Counted from the stretch's first letter, positions 6,964 to 14,907 are shown. The stretch is DNA of 19,811 bases from Nitrospinota bacterium (GCA_016176845.1 JACOWJ010000008.1:1-19811), one strand, 5' to 3'. Translations and numbers: made by a program. The notes: generated by a model from the letters alone, not told the origin.

Positions 6964-8961
6964 CTAGAACCGGTATCCAAACCGTAAAAAGATCTCGTCG
7001 TTATGCCTGGAGAGGTAATCCCCAAACAGCTCCTTGGCCACCCCGATGGAGATCTCTTGCAGGTCGCCCACGGGTGGCCTGAAGGCTGGCCGCTCCCCTC
7101 CGATGTTGTGGTCGGCCAGGTTGGTGGAGTTGTCGCCCCCCAGGATCCGCCGGAGGGTGGAGTCCCGGCCCAGGGCGGGGATATAGCCCGATGCCAGGTT
7201 CTCATAGTGGCGCTTGGGATGGCCACCGGTGGAATTGAAGCCCACCTTGGCCGACCAGTGGTCGGTGAAGAGGTACTCGATCGCCCCGCCACTGAGGAGC
7301 GACCTGCCATTGGGCGACCAGGCGATGAACCAGCTGGGGTTCAGCCGGTCGTGGAAGTAGTTGGTCGAGAGGGCGAAGGTGAAGATGAACTGGTTGCGGT
7401 CGGTGGGGATCCCGGTGCGCGCTCCCCCCTCGTGATTGAAGATCGTCTGGCCGAAAGCCTGGCCCGAGACGAAGACCTGCCGGGTGGGATTGATCCACTT
7501 GAAGATGGGGCCGCCCACGGTGGGCCGGTCGATCCCGATCACCCACGAGAAGACGTTGTGCTCGCTGTTCAGGTCCAAATGATTCCAGTTCTCCAGCAGC
7601 TTGTTGGGGGTGAAGGACGACTCGATCCGCCACACGGTGGAGGTGTACGGCTCGAAATAGTCCACCGCCAGCCCGAAGGTGCTCTTCCGGGGGTTGACCA
7701 GCTCGATCACGCCGCCGAAGGGGAGCCCGGTGATCGGGTCGGGTTTGGCCGTGGACCAGGGGGTAATCACGTGGTCCACCGGGATGTCCTGGCGGCCGTT
7801 GAAATAGGTGAGGGCGAAGCGCCAGCCCTTGAGGAGGAACTCCAGGTTGGCCCCATACTGCATGTTGTGCCAGCTGACCGAGTGGGGGACGTGCCACCGC
7901 TCCAGGATCTGGCTGCCCCCCAGCCGCGAGAAGCGCTGGGCGCAACGGGCCGGGTCGGCACAGCCGGTCGCGGGGATGAGGGGCTCACCCCGGGCACCCC
8001 GGAAGGCGTTCACGATGCCCGCGAAGATGTTGGGCATGGTAGCCGCAGCGCCGTTCCGGAGGGTATCATTCCGCAGGGCCTTGGTATAGTTGTAGACGGC
8101 CGTTCCCGTCCGCCCCCCCTCATAGGAGAGGACGGTGGCCCAGGGCTGGCCCACCTGGCCGATCCCGATCGGCTGGAATTGGCCCAGACTGCCGATCAGC
8201 TGCAGGGCCACGTTCTCGAAGGGCCCCCGGGGACCGAACTGGTACTGATAATTGATGTACCACTGGGGCATGCGGATGTCCACCCAGGGCTCCAGGAAGG
8301 AATGGATGCCGAAGTCCACCGGATTGACGATGTCCTGGAGGCGGAAGTTGTCCGCCTTCCCCCAGACGATCTGCTGCTTGCCCAGACGCAGCCAGTGCTT
8401 GCCGGCCGTGAGGTCGAAGTAGAGCTCCCGGAAGGGCCAATCCCGATAGGCATCCGTCCGCTCCCAGCGCAGCTGGTTCCGGGTGAGGTTCTGCTTGTAG
8501 CCGTGCAGCCGGTCGAAGGGCAAAAACGGAAGGTCCAACAATCGGAAGTTCCCCGCGTTGCGCGGGGGCCGGGCCCGGTTCTCCCAGTGGCCGACGGGAC
8601 TGTCGATGAGCGCGGGGGCCTCCTCACCCCAGCGATCGCGGCGCATGTCGTAGATCCCCTCGTAGACCGGGCGGATCATGGTATGGAAATCGAGCTTGTC
8701 GATGGGGCCCAGATCGGTGAGCAGGTTCTCCAGGGTGAGCTCGAACTGGGGAACGAAACGGCTGCTGACCAGGCTCAGGCTCTCGTCAAAGCGAAAGTCG
8801 TCGCTTCGCAGCAGGCTCTGGTTGTAGATAGTTCCTTCCACCAGGAGCCGCATGCGTCCTCCTTCCCCTCCCAGACTGAATTCCATCCTAGCCAGGGCGG
8901 AGGCCGGCCCGGTGAGGCTGAAGATTACGGCTAAGAGGCCAATGATGGCCCTTTCCCTCAT
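6964..8961 (-). CDS. DUF1302-like outer-membrane beta-barrel protein
   Basis: A 665-residue exported protein. It has a signal peptide (MRERAIIGLLAVIFSLTGPASALA) with predicted cleavage near residue 24. The body is rich in alternating aromatic and polar strands. The stretch LRLGKQQIVWGKADNFRLQDIVNPVDFG, followed by LEPWVDIRMPQW, is typical of DUF1302/DUF1302-like proteins. It ends in FLRFGYRF, a C-terminal Phe as used by the BAM machinery. Members are thought to be outer-membrane channels or partners of RND-type exporters and steroid/lipid systems, but no RND gene is visible here. GGGAGGA lies 6 nt before the ATG. It is the first gene of the leftward set, about 620 nt downstream of a candidate promoter at 9589-9616, with a hairpin terminator candidate after its stop. 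Family is fairly confident; cargo unknown. Confidence 0.85.
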   Translation of the reverse strand: MRERAIIGLLAVIFSLTGPASALARMEFSLGGEGGRMRLLVEGTIYNQSLLRSDDFRFDESLSLVSSRFVPQFELTLENLLTDLGPIDKLDFHTMIRPVYEGIYDMRRDRWGEEAPALIDSPVGHWENRARPPRNAGNFRLLDLPFLPFDRLHGYKQNLTRNQLRWERTDAYRDWPFRELYFDLTAGKHWLRLGKQQIVWGKADNFRLQDIVNPVDFGIHSFLEPWVDIRMPQWYINYQYQFGPRGPFENVALQLIGSLGQFQPIGIGQVGQPWATVLSYEGGRTGTAVYNYTKALRNDTLRNGAAATMPNIFAGIVNAFRGARGEPLIPATGCADPARCAQRFSRLGGSQILERWHVPHSVSWHNMQYGANLEFLLKGWRFALTYFNGRQDIPVDHVITPWSTAKPDPITGLPFGGVIELVNPRKSTFGLAVDYFEPYTSTVWRIESSFTPNKLLENWNHLDLNSEHNVFSWVIGIDRPTVGGPIFKWINPTRQVFVSGQAFGQTIFNHEGGARTGIPTDRNQFIFTFALSTNYFHDRLNPSWFIAWSPNGRSLLSGGAIEYLFTDHWSAKVGFNSTGGHPKRHYENLASGYIPALGRDSTLRRILGGDNSTNLADHNIGGERPAFRPPVGDLQEISIGVAKELFGDYLSRHNDEIFLRFGYRF

Positions 8962-8996
8962 GATGTTCCTCCCGAGTTGGTGGGGCAGGAGGCGAC

Positions 8997-9080
8997 CTCG
9001 CCTCGCGAGAGTTGCAAATTAGAAATTGGAAAGAGAAAATTTAAAAATTTCCATTTGCAATTTCGAATTTCCAATTCGCC
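8997..9080. repeat. CTCGC-CTC-GCGAG hairpin plus GGAAATTG/TTTGCAA array
   Basis: A hairpin at 8997-9009 upstream of the DUF1302-like gene is followed by AT-rich words (GCAAATTAGAAATTGGAAA, then an inverted TTTCCATTTGCAATTTC). It is the same module as next to the starts at 2604, 6814 and 15004, here about 35 nt before the ATG. Confidence 0.7.
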
Positions 9081-9318
9081 TCCGCGGGGGCGAAGGCCTT
9101 TGCCCCCAGGTTGTTTTGACTGAAACACCGGGGGGATGGATTCCTGCGCGAGCGATCTTCTTTCGGCCATCGGCTATCAGCAATAAAAGAAACGGAAAGG
9201 CATCAGCGGACGCGTCAAACCGCAATCTTCTTCATCGGCCTGTTTTCGTTGGGAATCGTCTGAGAGCGCCATATTCGGCTTTCAATCGAAACGGTGATTT
9301 TCCCCCTTAACCTGGAAG

Positions 9319-9336
9319 TATAGGAAATTCCATTTT
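9319..9336. repeat. TATAGGAAATTCCATTTT box
   Basis: This is one of four near-identical boxes in the window (others at 12034, 19682 and 19780). It contains the palindrome GGAAATTCC and is followed within a few bases by a GAGCGAAGCGA-type paired repeat, as at 19682. Confidence 0.65.
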
Positions 9337-9339
9337 TTC

Positions 9340-9413
9340 AGATTCCTCAGTCGCTATTGCTCCTTCGGAATGACAGATTCTGCGGCTGTCATTCCGAGCG
9401 AAGCGAGGAATCT
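9340..9413. repeat. Paired inverted repeat, AGATTCCTC...GAGCGAAGCGAGGAATCT
   Basis: The left arm (9340-9375) and right arm (9387-9413, TGTCATTCCGAGCGAAGCGA...) are imperfect reverse complements flanking a short centre. The same family, with GCAATCT in place of GGAATCT, is at 19701-19769. Such elements are common dispersed repeats in environmental bacterial genomes. Confidence 0.75.
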
Positions 9414-9588
9414 AAGTCCTTTACGACTTACCGCTGGTCCTCACCTCCTTTCCGCTCATGGCTCCTTGCGGATAGGTCCCCAGGTTTCGAGGTTGAACGA
9501 ATTCTTGGGGAACCTCTCCGGGGAATTGCCCCGGCCGATATTTTACCTTAAAAACAATCTTTAGGATAGACTTTATCGGTGCCATGTC

Positions 9589-9616
9589 ATTCTACTACCC
9601 GGAGGTTATCTGTCAA
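9589..9616 (-). promoter_or_regulatory. Sigma70-like promoter for the leftward cluster
   Basis: On the minus strand, a consensus -35 TTGACA (9611-9616) is 16 nt from TAGAAT (9589-9594). Transcription would run left toward the DUF1302-like gene, giving a long leader of about 620 nt. The -35 lies in one arm of a perfect inverted repeat (9604-9636), as in an operator. No other leftward gene lies between. Confidence 0.45.
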
Positions 9617-9636
9617 GAGAAGTTTGACAGATAACC
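9604..9636. promoter_or_regulatory. Perfect 13-bp inverted repeat, candidate operator
   Basis: GGTTATCTGTCAA at 9604-9616 and its exact complement TTGACAGATAACC at 9624-9636 are separated by GAGAAGT. The dyad overlaps the -35 of the leftward promoter candidate. It could be an operator for a dimeric regulator or simply a hairpin; no regulator gene is in view. Confidence 0.45.
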
Positions 9637-9820
9637 CTCGAGAAGGGCCCCCCATGGGGTTGCCCATACAGACCCCCTCGAGATTGGTTTTTCGCGCCAA
9701 TTAAAGTTCTGGACAAGCAAGGGTTGCAGAAGTAGTATATTACCGCAAAAAGTGGTATGAAGAAGCTGGCGAACAGAACCAAATAGGCAGATGAAATTAG
9801 ATTAGGAGTAATCGATAGAG

Positions 9821-10105
9821 ATGACATCCAAAATTCCCTATATATGGGATTATGATATTGATGAGGATAAGCTAAAGGATATCTTATCGGGTAAAGTGTC
9901 AATGGGGCATATTGATAGGAAATGGGCAATTATTCGATTACTTGAATATGCTCCCTATAATGAAATTATAAAATTGATAGGCTATAGAGAAATAATTAAA
10001 CAATGGCCTGAACTACGGAAATATATCCGTTCACAAAGCAGAAGAAGAGGATTTGATTTTTTAGTAGAGTGGCTACAAAAGAAACATCCTGATAAAATAC
10101 AATAG
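9821..10105 (+). CDS. Small uncharacterised AT-rich protein (94 residues)
   Basis: A complete frame ATG 9821 to TAG 10103-10105. The protein begins MTSKIPYIWDYDIDEDKLKDIL and has helices with WAIIRLLEYAPYNEIIKLIGYREI. It ends in a basic region (RSQSRRRGFDFLVEWLQKKHPDK). It looks like a real soluble, helical protein and resembles small conserved bacterial proteins of unknown function, sometimes linked to toxin-antitoxin-like pairs; I cannot name a family. AGGAG lies 12 nt before the start, slightly distant. Composition is much more AT-rich than lnt downstream, hinting at separate acquisition. No partner gene is evident: the next 220 bp are non-coding. Confidence 0.7.
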   Translation: MTSKIPYIWDYDIDEDKLKDILSGKVSMGHIDRKWAIIRLLEYAPYNEIIKLIGYREIIKQWPELRKYIRSQSRRRGFDFLVEWLQKKHPDKIQ

Positions 10106-10262
10106 GCATAAGTATGGATAAAAATTACTATATTATTGCTTGAGATTGTCTGAGCGAAGGCCCGGCCTCAGGCAAGAGGAGTCAGCTACGGCCGATACCG
10201 GAGAATCCTCCCCCGGATGGCCTTCTGATAGAGATCCTGGATCGGGTCGGAAAGGGCTCCCC

Positions 10263-10291
10263 TTGAAAGTCCAAGACATTTATGATATTAG
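10263..10291 (+). promoter_or_regulatory. Possible promoter of lnt
   Basis: TTGAAA (10263-10268), a 17-nt spacer and TATTAG (10286-10291) lie 37 nt before the lnt ATG. The match is modest and based on spacing only. Confidence 0.3.
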
Positions 10292-10327
10292 GTTATCCGG
10301 GTAAAGAGAGGAAGAATTTTTTCATCC

Positions 10328-11974
10328 ATGACTTCGAAAACGCGCTCGATCCATCGACCTAAAAGCATCCCCAAAAAAGTCATCCGGATATCCTGGAAGG
10401 ATGGCCTGCTGGCCGTCCTGTCGGGGATCTTGCTGATCCTGATCTTCCCCAGCTTCGACCTGGAGACGCTGGCCTGGGTGGCCCTGGTTCCGCTGCTCTG
10501 GATATTGGGGGGGAAGGGCCCCCGGCAGGCCTTCTGGGTGGGGGGGATCACGGGCTTAACCTTTTATCTCGGCACGCTCCATTGGGTGACCAACACCATG
10601 GTGAATTACGGCCACCTACCCCTCCCGGTGAGCCTGCTGATCCTCCTCCTGTTGGCCCTCTACCTGGCAGCTTATGTCGCCCTCTTCGCTTTACTTTTCG
10701 CTCACTTGGGTCAGGCGACCCTGGGCCTCCAGTGGATCGGGGCACCGCTGGTCTGGACCACTCTGGAGCTCGTACGGGCCCACCTGCTCAGCGGCTTCCC
10801 CTGGGCGAGCCTGGGCTACTCCCAATACAAGGCCCTCCCATTGATCCAGATCGCCGAGGTCACGGGGGTCTATGGGGTCTCTTTCCTGATTGTATGGGTC
10901 AATGCGACCCTGGCCCTCCTCCTCGTTGCCCTCAGGAACCCCGCACCGGCGGATGGCCCGGCGCAGCTCCGCGGCAGGAGCAAGCCTCGGTCCTCACTGG
11001 CCTTGAAACTTGCCGCCCCTCTGGTGGCCCTCTCCCTTTGCCTGGCCTATGGCTCCTGGAGGTTAAAAAGCGGGGAGTCTGCCCTCAAAGAGGGCTCTTC
11101 TCAGAAGGTCCGGGCCATCCTCATCCAGGGGAACATCGAGCAGGACAGGAAGTGGGACCGCCGCTACCAGGAGGAGGTCTTTGCGCTCCACCGGGAGCTC
11201 ACGCTGGCGGCCGCTCGCGCGCCGGCCGACCTGATCGTATGGCCGGAGGCATCCACGCCCTTCTTCTTCCAGTCCGATGACCGGTATCGACCCCAGACGT
11301 TTGCCCTGGCGGGTCAAAGCGGGGCCCCCCTGCTCTTCGGCAGCCCGGCTTATAGGCTCAACCGAACCGGCGTGGAGATGTTCAACCGGGCCTATCTGAT
11401 CTCCCCCCAAGGGATGGTGCTGGGCCAATACGACAAGATCCATCTGGTGCCCTTCGGGGAATACGTTCCCCTTCAGCGGATGTTGCCCTTTGTCCACAGG
11501 ATGGTCGAAGGGATCGGGGATTTCGCTGCGGGAAAGGAATTCACCCTGATGTCCATCCCTCAGGGGAGGTTTGGTGTGCTGATCTGCTTCGAGTCGATCT
11601 TCCCCGAACTGGCCCGGCGCTTCGTCCTGGAAGGGGCCCAGTTCCTGGTCAACATCACCAACGATGCCTGGTTCGGCCGCAGCCCCGCCCCTTATCAGCA
11701 CATGTCGATGGTTCCTTTCCGGGCCATCGAGAACCGGGTCCCGGTCATCCGGGCGGCCAATACGGGCGTATCGGGCCTCTTCGACCCCCGGGGGCGGATC
11801 CTCCAGCAGTCGGATATCTTTGTCCAAACCTGGCTGAGAGGGGAGATCTCGCCGAAGGACCCCAGAGAGGGCCTGACCTTTTATACCCGTCATGGGGACC
11901 TCTTTGCTTATCTTTGTGCCCTTTGCGCCATCGTCCTCTTTGGCATCCGGGCCCGGAGGAGGTTCGGGAGGTGA
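10328..11974 (+). CDS. lnt: Apolipoprotein N-acyltransferase
   Basis: A 548-residue inner-membrane enzyme that adds the third acyl chain to the N-terminal cysteine of lipoproteins, the step before Lol-dependent sorting. The N-terminal half holds several membrane helices (about 26-240), with HWVTNTMVNYGHLP at about 85-98 and GFPWASLGYSQ at about 156-166, both typical of Lnt. The second half is the periplasmic nitrilase domain with the catalytic triad visible: Glu307 in IVWPEAS, Lys370 in YDKIHLVPFGEYVP and Cys420 in LICFESIFPEL. A last hydrophobic segment (about 525-540) precedes a basic tail. It is slightly longer than E. coli Lnt because of the basic N-terminus. The SD (GAGAGGA) is about 14 nt from the ATG, so a nearby alternative start is possible. 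It heads the rightward block, in line with lolC and lolD downstream. Confidence 0.96.
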   Translation: MTSKTRSIHRPKSIPKKVIRISWKDGLLAVLSGILLILIFPSFDLETLAWVALVPLLWILGGKGPRQAFWVGGITGLTFYLGTLHWVTNTMVNYGHLPLPVSLLILLLLALYLAAYVALFALLFAHLGQATLGLQWIGAPLVWTTLELVRAHLLSGFPWASLGYSQYKALPLIQIAEVTGVYGVSFLIVWVNATLALLLVALRNPAPADGPAQLRGRSKPRSSLALKLAAPLVALSLCLAYGSWRLKSGESALKEGSSQKVRAILIQGNIEQDRKWDRRYQEEVFALHRELTLAAARAPADLIVWPEASTPFFFQSDDRYRPQTFALAGQSGAPLLFGSPAYRLNRTGVEMFNRAYLISPQGMVLGQYDKIHLVPFGEYVPLQRMLPFVHRMVEGIGDFAAGKEFTLMSIPQGRFGVLICFESIFPELARRFVLEGAQFLVNITNDAWFGRSPAPYQHMSMVPFRAIENRVPVIRAANTGVSGLFDPRGRILQQSDIFVQTWLRGEISPKDPREGLTFYTRHGDLFAYLCALCAIVLFGIRARRRFGR

Positions 11975-11980
11975 GCCCTT

Positions 11981-11997
11981 CGCCCTCTTCGAGGGCG
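11981..11997 (+). terminator. CGCCCTC-TTC-GAGGGCG hairpin after lnt
   Basis: A perfect 7-bp stem begins 6 nt after the lnt stop, followed by an AT-rich GATTGGAAATTG array rather than a U tract. It is either a weak terminator or a copy of the small-hairpin-plus-array repeat module. Confidence 0.35.
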
Positions 11998-12051
11998 GAT
12001 TGGAAATTGAAATTGGAAATTTTAAATTTAGCGTATAGGAATTTCCATTTT
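11998..12051. repeat. GGAAATTG array and TATAGGAATTTCCATTTT box
   Basis: GATTGGAAATTGAAATTGGAAATTTTAAA is followed by the box at 12034-12051, which matches the copies at 9319, 19682 and 19780 almost exactly. Confidence 0.7.
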
Positions 12052-12053
12052 AA

Positions 12054-12135
12054 GGGACTAGGGACTAGGGACTAGGGACTAGGGACTAGGGATTAGCAAA
12101 AGCTCTCTTACTAGCCCCTAACCCCTAATCCCTAA
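12054..12135. repeat. GGGACTA heptamer array with inverted CCCTAA counterpart
   Basis: Five tandem GGGACTA units and one GGGATTA (12054-12095) are followed after 15 nt by CTAGCCCCTAACCCCTAATC and CCTAA (12111-12135), which is roughly their reverse complement. The transcript can fold into a long imperfect stem directly upstream of prfB. Confidence 0.8.
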
Positions 12136-12171
12136 TTTAGAGCGAAGCGAGCAAAGGAGGTATCCATCTTG

Positions 12172-13282
12172 ATGTTCGAGGAACAAGAAAAAAGGCTGAG
12201 CGAAATCGAGGAACGGTTGAAGATTCTCCGAGGTGATCTTTGACTTAGGAGTGTTGGAGGAAGAGGTTAAAAAATTGGAAGAGGAAGTCGCAAAGGAGGG
12301 CTTCTGGGAAGATGGTGGGGCCGCGCAGCAGATCCTCAAGAAGAGGGCTCAGCTCCTCAATACCATCGAGAAATGGCAGGCCTTGTCCCGAGAGGCCGAA
12401 GAGAATCAGATTCTGGTGGAGCTGGTCAGCGAAGAGGGAGATCTCTCCATGATGTCAGAGGTGGAGGCCGGCCTGGGCTCGCTGGAGGAAAAGGTAAACC
12501 TGTTGGAGATCGAGACCCTCTTCAAGGAGCCCCATGACAAGAGCAACGCCATCGTCTCCATCCATCCCGGGGCCGGGGGCACCGAGTCGCAGGACTGGGC
12601 CGAGATGTTGCTCAACATGTACCTGAAGTGGGCTGAAAAGCGGGGCCACAAGACGGAGACCATGGATCTGCAGGCCGCCGAAGAGGCCGGCCTCAAGAGC
12701 GTGACCTTCTCCGTGGTTGGCCAGTACGCATACGGATACCTGAGGACCGAGGCGGGGGTCCATCGCCTGGTGCGCATCTCTCCCTTCGATTACAACAAAC
12801 GGCGTCACACCTCCTTCGCATCCGTCTCTGTCTACCCGGATATCGAAGAGGAGATCGAGATCGAGATCGATGAGACCGACCTGCGGATCGACACCTACCG
12901 GTCCAGCGGGGCGGGAGGCCAACATGTCAACGTGACCGACTCGGCGGTCCGGATCACCCATCTCCCTTCCGGCATTGTAGTCCAGTGCCAAAACGAAAGA
13001 TCCCAACACCGCAATAAGGCCACGGCCTTAAAGATCCTGAAGGCCAGGCTTTACGAGCTGGAGTTGCGCCGGCAGACGGAGAAGCTGGCCACCTTCCACA
13101 AGGATAAGAAGGAGATCGCCTGGGGGAGCCAAATTCGCTCCTATGTCCTCCACCCTTACCGGCTGGCCAAGGATCACCGCACCGGCCTGGAGATCGGCAA
13201 CGTGGATGCGGTCCTCGGCGGAGAGATCCATCCGTTCATGCAGGCTTACTTGCGGCAAAGGGCGAAGATCCCGGTCGCGTGA
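12172..13282 (+). CDS. prfB: Peptide chain release factor 2 (programmed +1 frameshift)
   Basis: RF2 recognises UGA and UAA stops and triggers peptide release. The gene is split: 23 codons from ATG 12172 (MFEEQEKRLSEIEERLKILR...) end in CTT TGA C at 12238-12244, and the remaining frame starts at GAC 12242. Reading CTT, slipping +1 and continuing joins 12172-12240 to 12242-13282, giving 369 residues, close to the usual length. SPF at 203-205 (stop-codon recognition) and GGQ at 248-250 (peptidyl-tRNA hydrolysis) are present. AAAGGAGG lies 11 nt before the ATG; a TTG one codon earlier is a less likely start. It lies between lnt and lysS, preceded by a repeat block. Expression is expected to be autoregulated by RF2 level at the UGA. 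This is a normal RF2 feature, not a broken gene. Confidence 0.96.
12230..12244 (+). promoter_or_regulatory. prfB programmed +1 frameshift site
   Basis: GAGGTGATC (12230-12238) is complementary over 9 nt to the usual 3' end of 16S rRNA. It leads into CTT TGA C, the standard RF2 slip site in which tRNA-Leu slips from CUU to UUU at the UGA (12241-12243). The internal SD-like stretch differs from the E. coli AGGGGG version. Confidence 0.9.
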
Positions 13283-13317
13283 CGGCGTTCCAGGCTGAAA
13301 ATCCAAAACCTTTCCCC

Positions 13318-13346
13318 TTGACGGGTAGGCCCAAATAAGTTATATT
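13318..13346 (+). promoter_or_regulatory. Sigma70-like promoter of lysS
   Basis: TTGACG (13318-13323), a 17-nt spacer and TATATT (13341-13346) lie in the prfB-lysS gap. The start point would be near 13353, leaving a leader of about 58 nt. It probably serves lysS and perhaps the genes after it. Confidence 0.65.
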
Positions 13347-13410
13347 GACCGTATTTTGTAAGACATCGAGGTAATTCGCGGTTTTTGGAAAGGGCAACAA
13401 GGTTCCTTCG

Positions 13411-14898
13411 ATGGAAGAGATCAACGACCTGATTCAACAGAGGATCGATAAAGTCCAGGAGCTCCGGGCGGACGGGATTGACCCCTATCCCAACCGGTTT
13501 CGGGTCTCTCATACCTTGAGAGAGATCTTCGAGCGGTGTGGGGGGCTGTCCAAAGAGGAGTTGGAGACGCGAGAAGAAGAGGTCGTAATCGCGGGACGCA
13601 TGATGTCGCGCAGGGAGCACGGCAAGGCGGCCTTCTGCCACATCCAGGACCGCTCCGGGAGGATCCAGGTTTACCTCCGCAAGGACGACCTTGGGCAAGA
13701 GGGCTTCGATCGGTTCTCCAGGTTTATGGATATCGGTGATTTCCTGGGGATCAAGGGCAAGACCTTTCGGACCCGGACGGAGGAACTGACCGTATGGGCC
13801 CGGGAAGTGGTCCTGCTGTCCAAGGCCCTGCGGCCCTTGCCGGAGAAATGGCATGGGCTCAAGGACATCGAGACCCGCTACCGGCAGCGCTACGTGGACT
13901 TGTTGGTCAACCCGGAGGTTCGCCGGGTCTTTGTCTTGCGTAGCGCGATCGTTCAGAAGATCAAGGACTTCTTGAATCGGCGGGACTTCCTGGAGGTGGA
14001 GACCCCCATCATGCAGCCGATCCCTGGCGGAGCGACGGCCCGGCCCTTCGTCACGCACCACACGGCCCTCAACCGTAACCTTTACTTGCGGGTGGCCCCA
14101 GAGCTCTACCTGAAACGGCTGGTGGTGGGGGGGCTCGAGCGGGTTTACGAGATCAACCGAAGCTTTCGCAACGAGGGCCTCTCCCGGGAGCACAACCCCG
14201 AATTTACCATGCTTGAGTTTTACATGGCTTATGCCGATTATAATGACTTGATGGCACTCACGGAAGAGATGCTCTTTGAGCTCACGCGGGACGTCCTGGG
14301 AAGCCCGGAGGTCCATTACGAAGGGGAACGGATCGACTTCACGCCCCCCTGGCCCCGGCACACCTATCGGGAGGCCCTGGTAAGGCTGGGAGAGGTGGCC
14401 CCTGAGGTCCTGGAGGACCGGGCCGCAGCCATTCGGTTGGCCAAGGCCCTCAATCTCTCCGTCGATCCTCAGAAGGATAGCCCGGGGCAGGTCCTGGATA
14501 AGATCTTCGAGGAGCGGGTGGAGCCCAAGCTGGTTCAGCCCACTTTCATCATCGACTATCCCAAGGAGCTCTCCCCCCTCTCCAAGTCGAGAGAGGACGA
14601 TCCCGACCTGGTGGAACGATTCGAGCTGTATGTGGGACGGAAGGAGATCGCCAACGCTTACACAGAGCTGAACGACCCGATGGACCAGCGCGAGCGCTTC
14701 CTGGAACAGGTGCGCCGCAGAGAGGCGGGGGACCAAGAGGCCCAGTGGATGGACCGGGACTTCTTGAGGGCTCTGGAATATGGATTGCCCCCCACAGCGG
14801 GAGAAGGGATCGGGATCGACCGTCTGGTGATGATCCTGACCGGCTCGCCCTCGATCCGAGACGTGATCCTCTTCCCTCAGCTGAGAGAAGAGGCCTGA
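13411..14898 (+). CDS. lysS: Lysyl-tRNA synthetase, class II
   Basis: A 495-residue cytoplasmic enzyme that charges tRNA-Lys. It has an N-terminal OB-fold anticodon-binding domain (about 55-145), then the class II catalytic domain. YRQRYVDLL at about 157-165 and the motif 1 region (FLEVETPIMQPIPGGATARPF) are followed by motif 2 (FRNEGLSREHNPEFTMLEFY) and motif 3 (GIGIDRLVMIL) near residue 470. Length is normal. The SD is weak (AAGG about 9 nt upstream of the ATG). It has its own promoter and is followed after a short repeat array by lolC, a pairing common in deltaproteobacterial-type genomes. Confidence 0.97.
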   Translation: MEEINDLIQQRIDKVQELRADGIDPYPNRFRVSHTLREIFERCGGLSKEELETREEEVVIAGRMMSRREHGKAAFCHIQDRSGRIQVYLRKDDLGQEGFDRFSRFMDIGDFLGIKGKTFRTRTEELTVWAREVVLLSKALRPLPEKWHGLKDIETRYRQRYVDLLVNPEVRRVFVLRSAIVQKIKDFLNRRDFLEVETPIMQPIPGGATARPFVTHHTALNRNLYLRVAPELYLKRLVVGGLERVYEINRSFRNEGLSREHNPEFTMLEFYMAYADYNDLMALTEEMLFELTRDVLGSPEVHYEGERIDFTPPWPRHTYREALVRLGEVAPEVLEDRAAAIRLAKALNLSVDPQKDSPGQVLDKIFEERVEPKLVQPTFIIDYPKELSPLSKSREDDPDLVERFELYVGRKEIANAYTELNDPMDQRERFLEQVRRREAGDQEAQWMDRDFLRALEYGLPPTAGEGIGIDRLVMILTGSPSIRDVILFPQLREEA

Positions 14899-14907
14899 CC
14901 AGAGGAA

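Larger units (their letters stand above)
9081..9820. other. Non-coding repeat-rich region between divergent transcription units
   Basis: The roughly 860-bp gap from 8962 to 9820 has no credible gene. Besides items listed separately, it holds a GGGGGC-GAAGGCCTTT-GCCCCC hairpin at 9086-9107 and a CCGGGG-AATTG-CCCCGG hairpin at 9518-9534. It also holds an inverted repeat with CTCGAG ends at 9637-9682. The stretch 9110-9300 shows no clear signal. Open frames here translate to low-complexity or repeat-type peptides. Confidence 0.6.

Noticed and set aside
7003-8934. 643-codon plus-strand frame opposite the DUF1302-like gene
   Set aside because: Antisense shadow created by high GC in third positions. 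It has no domain-like pattern, while the minus-strand frame has a signal peptide and a barrel C-terminus.
9026-9310. Overlapping frames in 9.0-9.6 kb on both strands
   Set aside because: Their translations are repeat-derived (for example from the GAGCGAAGCGA element), without SDs or protein-like composition.
9624-9652. TTGACA at 9624-9629 as a rightward promoter for the 94-residue gene
   Set aside because: At 16-18 nt spacing the -10 position is a GC run (GGCCCC), so only the leftward reading gives a plausible promoter.
10150-10265. Minus-strand peptide ending LYQKAIRGRILRYRP as a gene remnant
   Set aside because: It looks protein-like for about 27 codons, but there is no start, no extension and no recognisable family, so it cannot be supported.
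12233-12241. GTG 12233 as the prfB start
   Set aside because: It falls inside the frameshift site. Upstream codons 12172-12240 match the RF2 N-terminus and have an SD.
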